From JAJKIP01 sp040509055 (GTDB lineage: Bacteria; Bacteroidota; Bacteroidia; Chitinophagales; Chitinophagaceae): DNA of 8,233 nt. The position numbers and the translations under genes were made by a program. The stretch's first letter is position 1. Each line of letters begins with the position of its first letter. Where the stretch lies: NCBI GenBank assembly GCA_040509055.1, contig JBEVLT010000277.1, forward strand, positions 1-8,233. Reading direction: 5' to 3'. Below the pieces are notes generated by a model that made no database searches, was not told where the DNA came from, and saw only the letters and a list, made by a program, of their open reading frames with translations. This document shows, one piece after another, positions 1 through 6,749 of the stretch.

Positions 1-3000
1 TGTCTGAAGCATACCCGAATGATTCGGGGTCCAGGTTATCGATCCACTTTTTAATGATCAATACATTATTGGCCACAAAATCCAGCTTCAGGCCTTTTAC
101 CGGCCATTTGGCAGGAATGAAGCGGGTGAAATCGTATCCCAGCGTGATCTGGCGAAGCTTCCAGTAACCGCCGTTGTAGATAACCGGCTCGATGATGGTT
201 TCCGTACGCAGGTGCTCCCAGTATTTCTGAACCGGCGTAGCTACCGTATTCGGTGCACCGCTTGGCCCGACACCCTGACCTACCACGCCACCTACCCTTC
301 CTTCCAGCGTCATCTTGTGCAAGCCTTCACGGATCGCATTGAAGTTGGTGCCGGACAGCACTTTGTTGCCGAGCTTATAATCGATGAAAACAGACAGCCT
401 GATGCCTTTGTATTGAAAAGCATTCAGGAACCCCCCGGTCCATTTGGGCAAGGCGCTTCCGAATAAAATCGGGGCATCCGTTTTCACCGGCACGCCGTCG
501 GCCTTAAACATCCGCTCCCCCTTTTCATTTCTTTTGTAACCCAGGCCTGCGATCTGTCCCATCTCTTCTCCTACCACATGCCTTACCTCGCCATTGAAAG
601 TATGGGTGCCGATGGTGATCCGCTCGCCGGGCGTACTGGTAATGATGCTGAGCACTTTGGTTTTGTTGTACGAGGTATTGGCGGTGAACTCCCAGGTAAA
701 GGCCCTGTTCTGCACCGGCACCAGGTTGAGCAATGCTTCAAAACCGGCGGTACGGCTTTTACCACTATTGATGCGGGTATTGATAAAACCGGAGGCATCC
801 GATATCTGGACCGGAACGATCTGGTCGATGGTTAGCTTCCGGTACACGGCTACATCCAGGTTCACCCTGCCTTTAAACATCTTCATCTCCAAACCGATTT
901 CCGTTTCCTGTGTGCGGCTCGGTTTCAGCAGCGGGTTGGGCAGGATTGTTCCGGTTGCTGAACCGGCAGCAAGCACAGGGCTTCCTACGGAAACAGGCGT
1001 ACCTGCCGGATTATTGATCGTATTGGCATTGATCACATAATACAACTGATCGGAAGCAGGCGCCACATCGCCATCGCTGCCCACTTCTGCATAACCGACC
1101 CTGATCTTTCCAAAGGTCAGCCAGGGTATATTCTTCAGCGTTTCCGAAAACACATACGAACCCGATACCGAGGGATACAGGATACTCCTGTTCTCCGGGG
1201 ACAGGGTAGAGAACCAATCGTTCCTCACCGTTCCGTTCAGGTACAGCGTCCTGTTCCAGGAAACCTCGGCCGAGCTATACAGGGAATTCACTCCCTGCTC
1301 GATCAGTGTATAAACAGGGTCCTTCCCTCTTCCGTTCGTAACGGTGTAAAGGCCCCTGACCACGAAGTCCGTTACCTGGACGTTGTTTACATCCAGCCGC
1401 TTGCGCATCTGGTTGCCCCCGCCGGTAAGCGTGACATCGAAATCGCCGAACTGCTTGTTGGCGCTGATCAAAAAGTCGAGGTTCGTTTCCCGGAAGCGGC
1501 GGGATTCCTGTGTATAGATCCCGTTTACGAATCCCGCTACCGTGGCCGCAGCCGTTCCCCTGGTAGCATGGCCGGTCGGGAAGTTATTGACGTCTTCATC
1601 ACGCGACCAGTAGTCCTGGCCGAAACGGCCCTGCGCAAAAAGCCAGGGAAGGAAGTTGTACTTAACGGCTACATTCCCGAAGAGCCTGTCCCGCCGGATA
1701 TTGTGAAACTGTTCTGCCAGCACCCAGTAAGGGTTGGTACGGTTCATAAACCGCGAGTAGATATACTCGTTGCCGGCGGCATTGTATTTATTTTCATCCA
1801 GCACCTTCAGCGGCATCGAGTTGGACAAACCCATCAGCGAAGTCGTAATGTTATTATCCTGGTTACCTATATTCGGCGGGTTCTTATTATACTCATGGGA
1901 ATAATTGACATTGCCGCTGAAGCTCAGTTTGTCTGATAAATTATAGTTGAAGCCCAGGTTCATGCCTTTGCGGTTAAAGCTGTTGTTGGGTACGATGCCT
2001 TTGTAATCCGCATTGGTCAGCGAAAGATGCATGCCTCCCTTGTCGCCCCCTGTCTCCAGCGAAATGGTATTCACGATATTCTTCCCGTTGCGGTAAAATT
2101 CTTTTATCCGGCTGCCCTGCGGCTCGTAAGGAACCGTAAGGTTGTTGAACAGGATATGCGTCATGCCGGGTGCAAATTTTTCACCAAACGACCATTGACC
2201 GGAAGTGGGGTTGATGACAGTAGGCCTCACGCCGCCTTCTCCCTGGCCATACTCTTTCTGGTAATCGGTAAAGTCAAGAGGCGTTTCATCGGTATAGTTG
2301 ACATTATACGATACGCCGACACCTTTTGCTTTTCCTTTGGTCTTTGTCGTGATCATGATTACCCCATCTTTGGCGCGGGAGCCGTACAAGGCAGCAGCCG
2401 GGGCGCCCTTCAGGATGGTCATGTTCTCGATATCGTCAGGGTTAATGCTTGCCAGGGCATCTCCCCCGTCGGCATACACCCCGCCGCCTTTCACCGAGAT
2501 GGTATTGTCATTGAAATTGGTATTGTCCACCGGCACACCGTTGATGACGATCAGCGGGTTGTTTTGCCCGGAGATAGACGATTGGCCGCGGATGCGTACT
2601 TTGGAAGTACCGCCCGGACCGGTGCCCATCGAAGAGATGTTGACCCCCGCCACCTTACCCTGCAGGGCATTCATCAGGTTGGGCGTACGGTTGATGGTCA
2701 GGTCCTCCGGTTTTACATTGGTAGCGGCATACCCCAGGCCTCTTGCCTGCTTACTGATACCCAGGGCCGTGATGACGACCTCTTCCAGGTTTTTTGTACT
2801 GGTCAGCAATACCGCATCGATTACGGAGCGGCCGCTGACCGGTATCTCAAAAGGCAGATAGCCCACCGAGCTGAACACCAGTATGGCATCAGCGGCAGCG
2901 CTGATACGGTAATGCCCCGATGAATCCGTGGTAGTACCGCCGGCAGCACCCTTTACCATAACAGAAGTGCCGGAAAGTTTTTTTCCGCTCTCATCCGATA

Positions 3001-3112
3001 CGGTACCGGAAACAGTTTGCGATTGTGAAGTGATAAAAGAAAAGAGTAAAAAGGAAGATAACAGCAGTTTGATCAAGCCGGGATAAAATCCCTGCTTTAC
3101 ATTCTCTTTCAT
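1..3112 (-). CDS. SusC/RagA-family TonB-dependent outer-membrane receptor (3' end cut by window edge)
   Basis: This is a TonB-linked outer-membrane beta-barrel that imports a ligand, usually an oligosaccharide or its derivative, together with a SusD-like lipoprotein. Reading leftward from the ATG at 3112-3110, 1037 codons are open. Residues 1-30 are a Sec signal peptide (basic start, then a Leu/Phe-rich core). Residues 33-103 form a carboxypeptidase-regulatory-like beta-sandwich. The TonB box is EEVVITALGIS (about 110-120). The plug domain spans about 125-255 with typical elements such as LQGKVAGV, RIRG and NPLIVINGVPVD, and ends in the SusC signature GSRAKDGVIMITTK (about 244-257). The rest is barrel. 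The last visible residues, NLDPESFGYASD, resemble the stretch shortly before the C-terminus of this family, so probably only a few tens of residues are missing. There is no N-terminal STN domain, so control by a FecR/sigma-factor pair is not indicated. It is transcribed away from the AraC gene. No SusD gene is visible; one would be expected beyond the left edge. Family certain, substrate unknown. Confidence 0.97.
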   Translation of the reverse strand, partial: MKENVKQGFYPGLIKLLLSSFLLFSFITSQSQTVSGTVSDESGKKLSGTSVMVKGAAGGTTTDSSGHYRISAAADAILVFSSVGYLPFEIPVSGRSVIDAVLLTSTKNLEEVVITALGISKQARGLGYAATNVKPEDLTINRTPNLMNALQGKVAGVNISSMGTGPGGTSKVRIRGQSSISGQNNPLIVINGVPVDNTNFNDNTISVKGGGVYADGGDALASINPDDIENMTILKGAPAAALYGSRAKDGVIMITTKTKGKAKGVGVSYNVNYTDETPLDFTDYQKEYGQGEGGVRPTVINPTSGQWSFGEKFAPGMTHILFNNLTVPYEPQGSRIKEFYRNGKNIVNTISLETGGDKGGMHLSLTNADYKGIVPNNSFNRKGMNLGFNYNLSDKLSFSGNVNYSHEYNKNPPNIGNQDNNITTSLMGLSNSMPLKVLDENKYNAAGNEYIYSRFMNRTNPYWVLAEQFHNIRRDRLFGNVAVKYNFLPWLFAQGRFGQDYWSRDEDVNNFPTGHATRGTAAATVAGFVNGIYTQESRRFRETNLDFLISANKQFGDFDVTLTGGGNQMRKRLDVNNVQVTDFVVRGLYTVTNGRGKDPVYTLIEQGVNSLYSSAEVSWNRTLYLNGTVRNDWFSTLSPENRSILYPSVSGSYVFSETLKNIPWLTFGKIRVGYAEVGSDGDVAPASDQLYYVINANTINNPAGTPVSVGSPVLAAGSATGTILPNPLLKPSRTQETEIGLEMKMFKGRVNLDVAVYRKLTIDQIVPVQISDASGFINTRINSGKSRTAGFEALLNLVPVQNRAFTWEFTANTSYNKTKVLSIITSTPGERITIGTHTFNGEVRHVVGEEMGQIAGLGYKRNEKGERMFKADGVPVKTDAPILFGSALPKWTGGFLNAFQYKGIRLSVFIDYKLGNKVLSGTNFNAIREGLHKMTLEGRVGGVVGQGVGPSGAPNTVATPVQKYWEHLRTETIIEPVIYNGGYWKLRQITLGYDFTRFIPAKWPVKGLKLDFVANNVLIIKKWIDNLDPESFGYASD

Positions 3113-3328
3113 ATAGCAAGTTATTTTGGTGAAACAATAGAAATGTTCCAAAACCAGGCAATTCGTTTGGCATTTCTTCGTCCAAAGTATCCACTGCTGC
3201 AAACAAAAACTTCCAAAATAAAACAGCGGTGAATTTTGTACGAGCCGGTGCGATAAATTCCTTTTCTTTATACACGTGTACCGGAACAGACCGGATACCT
3301 GTACACAAATACCAATAACGAAGCTTGC
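3113..3328. promoter_or_regulatory. Divergent control region between susC-like gene and araC-like operon
   Basis: This 216-base spacer separates the start codons of two divergent genes, so it must hold both promoters. It is clearly more A/T-rich than the flanking coding sequence. I found no perfect Bacteroidota -7 box (TAnnTTTG). Near matches are GAATTTTG at 3231-3238 facing the regulator gene, and, facing the receptor gene on the minus strand, TACTTTG (3189-3183) and TATTTTG near 3220, each with one spacer base instead of two. T-rich TTTTTG/TTTG tracts at about 3200-3209 (minus strand) lie upstream of the first of these, but closer than a standard -33 element. Neither start codon has a good Shine-Dalgarno sequence, as is usual in this phylum. 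That the region is regulatory is nearly certain from gene order; the individual boxes are weak guesses. Confidence 0.7.
3271..3306. promoter_or_regulatory. Candidate operator: palindrome plus spaced TGTAC repeats
   Basis: TACACGTGTA at 3271-3280 is a perfect 10-base palindrome. Its right half contains TGTAC (3277-3281), repeated in the same orientation at 3300-3304, 23 bases downstream. GTGTAC (3276-3281) and GTACAC (3301-3306) also form a spaced inverted pair, and CCGG occurs at 3281-3284 and 3291-3294 between them. AraC-family proteins commonly bind direct repeats about two helical turns apart, so a site 23 bases before the regulator's own start codon fits autoregulation. The repeats are seen directly; binding by the adjacent regulator is inference. 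Confidence 0.35.
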
Positions 3329-4222
3329 ATGAACCAATTTGTACTTCAGCAGGGGCAATCAGCAGAATTGCAATTGTTCCCGCACATACTGGAGTTGGGT
3401 ACAAAAAAAAATACTTCCATCCGGTTCAATTCATTGCCCCAATCGGCAGCCGACTGTATCCGCATCTATTATATTATCGAAGGCAAATTTGAATGGAGCC
3501 TCAACGAACGGCCTTACCTGCTTTATCCCGGCGATGTGGCCCTGATCCTGCCCGGCGAAAAGTTTGGCAGCGAAAAAGGGGTGCTGGAAATCGGCGGCCT
3601 GTCCTGGATATATATTACCGTGCAGAACCATGAAACGGAAAAGATCGTACCCGGCAAATGGAGCGGCCTGTCGGACAGCGAGAACCAGGCCATCTGGAAG
3701 ATCCTGCTGCTGAATAAATCCCTGGTGCTTTCCAAGCTGGCCGAGGCCGGCCGCATATTGCAGTACATCCAAAACGAATTATTCCACCACGAGATCGGTT
3801 ATTGCACACGGGTGAACCAGCTGATCGACGAACTGTTCATTACCATTACCCGCCAGCTGACCAGGCAAACCAATTCCGGCAGGGATTTTCCCAGGGCCTT
3901 CCTGCAGCTGGAGCAAACACTCCGGCAAAATCTCTCGCACCAATGGACCGTAGAGGAAATGGCAGCCGTAGCAGGCATGGGAACCACCCTGTTCAATGAA
4001 AAGGTGAAAAACTTTTCCGGGTTTTCCCCGATCAACTACCTGATCAACATCCGGATCTCCGAAGCGATCAAATTATTAAAGAAGCAGGATATCAGCGTAA
4101 CGGATATAGCGCTCGACACCGGGTTCTATTCGTCGCAGCATTTTTCCACCACGTTCAAAAAACTGACCGGCTATACGCCCAGTGAGTTCAGAAAAAGAAA
4201 TATTTCCAACAACAAACCTTAA
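3329..4222 (+). CDS. AraC-family transcriptional regulator with N-terminal cupin-like sensor domain
   Basis: This is a 297-residue one-component regulator, the usual length for the family. Residues about 5-105 look like the cupin-type ligand-binding and dimerisation domain (RIYYIIEGKFEW and the turn YPGDVALILPGEKF, residues 63-79). Residues about 106-185 are a helical linker. Residues about 190-290 are the AraC/XylS DNA-binding domain with two helix-turn-helix units: the first around WTVEEMAAVAGM (206-217), the second around SVTDIALDTGFYSSQHFS (256-273), followed by the family signature FKKLTGYTPSEFRK (276-289). There is no signal peptide or membrane segment, so it acts in the cytoplasm. It is the first gene of the rightward unit, 10 bases before the kinase, and lies opposite the receptor gene, so it probably controls both in response to a sugar or sugar acid. 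Codons 26-28 contain a run of nine A residues (3403-3411). Family assignment is secure; the effector is unknown. Confidence 0.96.
   Translation: MNQFVLQQGQSAELQLFPHILELGTKKNTSIRFNSLPQSAADCIRIYYIIEGKFEWSLNERPYLLYPGDVALILPGEKFGSEKGVLEIGGLSWIYITVQNHETEKIVPGKWSGLSDSENQAIWKILLLNKSLVLSKLAEAGRILQYIQNELFHHEIGYCTRVNQLIDELFITITRQLTRQTNSGRDFPRAFLQLEQTLRQNLSHQWTVEEMAAVAGMGTTLFNEKVKNFSGFSPINYLINIRISEAIKLLKKQDISVTDIALDTGFYSSQHFSTTFKKLTGYTPSEFRKRNISNNKP
3403..3411 (+). repeat. A9 homopolymer inside the regulator gene
   Basis: Nine consecutive A residues encode part of the Lys-Lys-Asn stretch at residues 26-28 of the AraC-family regulator. Runs of this length are prone to polymerase slippage. A one-base change here would remove both the rest of the sensor domain and the DNA-binding domain. 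The run is seen directly; any functional role is speculation. Confidence 0.6.
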
Positions 4223-4232
4223 CTCCGCTATT

Positions 4233-5744
4233 ATGGACTGTATAATAAGCATCGAATTGGGAACAAACGCCGTAAGGGTGCATGCATTTGACCTGAAGGG
4301 AAGTGTGATCGGCTTTGCCAGGGGTTCCTATCCCACTTTTCATCCCGACCCGGATCATAGCGAACAGGACCCCGAGCAGATCTTTATCACGATGCTCTAT
4401 GTATTGAAGACCTTCCTGGCCGAGAAGATCCACCCGCAAAAAATCAAGGTCACCTGCATCTGTTTCAGCGCCTATATGCACAGCGTGCTGCCGATCGACC
4501 GCAACGGGGTTCCCCTCGGCAATGCCATCACCTGGGCGGACAACAGGGGCAAAAAGGAAGCGCAGACCCTGAAAAACTCCGCCCTGGGCGAAGCGGTTTA
4601 TCATGCCACCGGCACGCCTATTCACCCCATGTCGCCCATGATAAAGATCGCCTGGCTGAAAGACCATGACAAAGAACGGTTCAGGCAGACCTGGAAATTC
4701 CTTTCCATCAAAAGCTATATCATACAGCAGCTGACCGGTGAGTACATCATCGATTACAGCCTGGCCTCGGCTACCGGTCTGCTGAACATTCATACCAAAG
4801 ACTGGGAGCCCGACTCGTTGAAATACGCAGGTATCACCGCCGGCAAATTGCCTGACTGTGTGCCCATCTTCTATTCCACCGCCAAGCTTCGCAAGCAGTA
4901 CCAGACTTCGCTTGGGCTGCCGGCCAAAACAAAGATCCTGGCCGGCTCCAGCGATGGATGCTTTGCCACACTGGGCGCAGGGGTATGGGACGACGGGAAA
5001 GCCACGATCACCATCGAAGACAGCGGGGCCATGCGGGTAGTGGGCAAAGAAGTATTACAGGATAAAAAGCAACGGTTCTTCAACTATATCCTTGCAGAAG
5101 ACTATTATGTATCCGGCGGACCCACCAACAACGGCGGGCTGGTATTCGAATGGTTTGCCAGGCAATTCGGCGATTTTAAAAATTCATACGACATCGAGAG
5201 CTGCATGGAGGACCTGATCAAGGATGCCGCACAGGTGTCTGCAGGATCAGATGGGCTGCTGTTCCTGCCCTACCTGCTGGGAGAAAGAGCGCCGATCTGG
5301 AATGCCAATGCAAGAGGTGTGTTCTTCGGGTTAAATATCAACCATGAACGCAAACATTTTATCCGGGCCACGATCGAAGGCATTTTATATGGCATCTACA
5401 GCATCGGCAAAACCCTGGAAGAACACCGGACCATTAAAACCATTTCTGCAAATGGCAGCTTTGCGGCTATCCCTTTCTGCACACAACTGATCGCCGATAT
5501 TTTTAACAAGCCCGTCCATATCAGCAAGAATACCAACAGCGTCAGCCGGGGCGCCTTCCTGCTGAGCGCTACGGAAATGGGGATTTACAAAAACCTGGAC
5601 GAAGCGGCCCGCACTGTTGTATTGCCCGACACGTATAAGCCGGTCCGGCAAAACCATGCGGTCTATACAAAATATTCGGTCCTGTTTGAAAAACTAAGCG
5701 TCAAGCTCTTTGACGAGTTTGAAGAAATCGCCAACCTGCAATAG
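4233..5744 (+). CDS. Gluconokinase-like FGGY carbohydrate kinase with unusual nucleotide-site motifs
   Basis: The gene encodes 503 residues, normal for FGGY kinases, which phosphorylate sugars or sugar acids with ATP in the cytoplasm. I chose the ATG at 4233 because the protein then begins like the family (short lead, then the first beta-strand). The upstream in-frame ATG at 4182 would overlap the regulator gene by 41 bases and add a non-conserved tail. The closest relative I recognise is the Bacillus GntK gluconokinase type: SEQDPEQIF (43-51), FSAYMHSV (78-85), ITWADNRG (99-106), TGTPIHPMSPM (126-136), DYSLASATGL (174-183), GGPTNNGG (295-302), GSDGLLFLPYLLGERAPIW (338-356). The likely catalytic base is D241 in GSSDG. 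Several ATP-side motifs deviate: the first phosphate loop reads IELGTN instead of IDxGTT, the GTSGA loop reads EDSGA (262-266), and the adenosine loop reads NGSF (407-410) rather than a double glycine. Gluconate or a related aldonate is the best substrate guess; reduced or altered activity is possible. Confidence 0.93.
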   Translation: MDCIISIELGTNAVRVHAFDLKGSVIGFARGSYPTFHPDPDHSEQDPEQIFITMLYVLKTFLAEKIHPQKIKVTCICFSAYMHSVLPIDRNGVPLGNAITWADNRGKKEAQTLKNSALGEAVYHATGTPIHPMSPMIKIAWLKDHDKERFRQTWKFLSIKSYIIQQLTGEYIIDYSLASATGLLNIHTKDWEPDSLKYAGITAGKLPDCVPIFYSTAKLRKQYQTSLGLPAKTKILAGSSDGCFATLGAGVWDDGKATITIEDSGAMRVVGKEVLQDKKQRFFNYILAEDYYVSGGPTNNGGLVFEWFARQFGDFKNSYDIESCMEDLIKDAAQVSAGSDGLLFLPYLLGERAPIWNANARGVFFGLNINHERKHFIRATIEGILYGIYSIGKTLEEHRTIKTISANGSFAAIPFCTQLIADIFNKPVHISKNTNSVSRGAFLLSATEMGIYKNLDEAARTVVLPDTYKPVRQNHAVYTKYSVLFEKLSVKLFDEFEEIANLQ

Positions 5745-5783
5745 CAGCCTAACCCTTCTTTCACGAACCAAACTGACAGCCAT

Positions 5784-6707
5784 ATGAGAAAAAAAATCTT
5801 TCCTTTCCTGCTGCTGTATGCATCGCTGACGGCGGGCGCCCAACAGGTCACCCTGACAAGCGATCAGATAAAAGCATTAACGCCCGAATGGACCGGTGAA
5901 CGATCGCCGGACGGACGGCCGAAAGTACCGGATCAATTGCTCGAACGCGTTAAAAATATTCACCTCGAAGAAGCCTGGGGCATATTGCGCAACAAAGGTT
6001 ATCAAAACCAATTCGAAGGCGACTGGATGGTGCTACACCCCGACTCCGTCATGTCCGGCCGCGTGGTCACCGCCCAATACCTGCCGCTCCGGCCCGACCT
6101 GGACAAGCTCATCAAAGAAAAAGGCAGGACCGAAGGACGGATCGGGGCTACCAATTCCTGGCCGATCGATGTATTGAGCAACGGCGATGTGTACGTGGCC
6201 GACAGCTATGGCAAGATCGTGGACGGCACGCTGATCGGCGATAACCTCGGCAATGCCATCTATGCCAAATCACTGAGAGGCGTCATCTTTTACGGCTCGG
6301 TGCGGGATGTGGAAGGCCTGGAAGAGATCGATGGATTCAATGCCTGGACAAAGGGATATGATCCGTCCTATATCCAGCAAATGATGCTGGGCGGCATCAA
6401 TGTACCGATCCGTATCGGCCGGGCCACCGTATTACCCGGCGATGTGGTGCTGGCCAAGAAAGGCGGCGTCGTGTTTATTCCCGCTCACCTGGTACAGGAA
6501 GTGGTGCTGAACGCCGAATTCATCGGCCTCAGGGACCTGTTTGGCCACCAGCGCCTGCGGGAAGGAAAATATACACCGGGCCAGATCGATATGCAATGGA
6601 CGGAGGAGATCAAAAAAGATTTTCTCCAATGGCTGGACGACAACCCGTCCAAACTCCCGATGACCAGGCCGGAGCTGGATCAATACATGAAAGACCGGAC
6701 CTGGTAA
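5784..6707 (+). CDS. Sec-exported RraA-family protein, candidate class II pyruvate aldolase
   Basis: The 307-residue product starts with a clear Sec signal peptide (MRKK, a Phe/Leu core, and a cleavage site after AGA at residue 19), with no lipobox cysteine, so a soluble periplasmic protein is expected. Residues about 80-255 match the RraA / HMG-aldolase fold (PF03737, long mislabelled as menaquinone methyltransferase). The pattern includes GDNLGNA (152-158), GVIFYGSVRD (166-175) and LPGDVVLAKKGGVVFIP (217-233). D153, then exactly 20 residues, then R174-D175, gives the D-X20-R-D motif that in HMG/CHA aldolases serves metal and substrate binding and that plain RNase-E inhibitors of this family lack. 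The core is flanked by an extra N-terminal segment (20-79) and a C-terminal tail (256-307) rich in charged residues. It lies 39 bases after the kinase and 42 before the enolase-superfamily gene. Aldol cleavage of a 2-keto acid, or oxaloacetate-type decarboxylation, is the likely chemistry; the substrate is unknown. Confidence 0.9.
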   Translation: MRKKIFPFLLLYASLTAGAQQVTLTSDQIKALTPEWTGERSPDGRPKVPDQLLERVKNIHLEEAWGILRNKGYQNQFEGDWMVLHPDSVMSGRVVTAQYLPLRPDLDKLIKEKGRTEGRIGATNSWPIDVLSNGDVYVADSYGKIVDGTLIGDNLGNAIYAKSLRGVIFYGSVRDVEGLEEIDGFNAWTKGYDPSYIQQMMLGGINVPIRIGRATVLPGDVVLAKKGGVVFIPAHLVQEVVLNAEFIGLRDLFGHQRLREGKYTPGQIDMQWTEEIKKDFLQWLDDNPSKLPMTRPELDQYMKDRTW

Positions 6708-6749
6708 GCAATTTCCCGCAACCAATTCATTCATTGAAAAACGACAACC

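Noticed and set aside
2027..2923. Open frames of 298 and 187 codons on the plus strand within the receptor gene
   Set aside because: They are complements of the plug and TonB-box region of the SusC-family gene, show no domain of their own, and the minus-strand frame reads through without interruption.
3281..3294. CCGG-aacaga-CCGG as a terminator hairpin
   Set aside because: The stem would be only 4 base pairs with no T tract following, and it lies in a promoter spacer, so it cannot be called a terminator.
2991..3404. Minus-strand open frame of 137 codons spanning the divergent spacer
   Set aside because: It is out of frame with the receptor, overlaps the starts of both divergent genes, and its product looks like translated promoter sequence with an accidental hydrophobic tail.
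4188..4793. Minus-strand open frame of 201 codons antisense to the kinase N-terminal half
   Set aside because: The plus-strand reading carries the FGGY and gluconokinase motifs; the antisense product has no recognisable motif.
6708..6749. Short TTCA-type repeats in the gap before the enolase-superfamily gene
   Set aside because: Only two or three tetramer copies are present, with no stem-loop or symmetry; this is within chance for a 42-base A/T-rich spacer.
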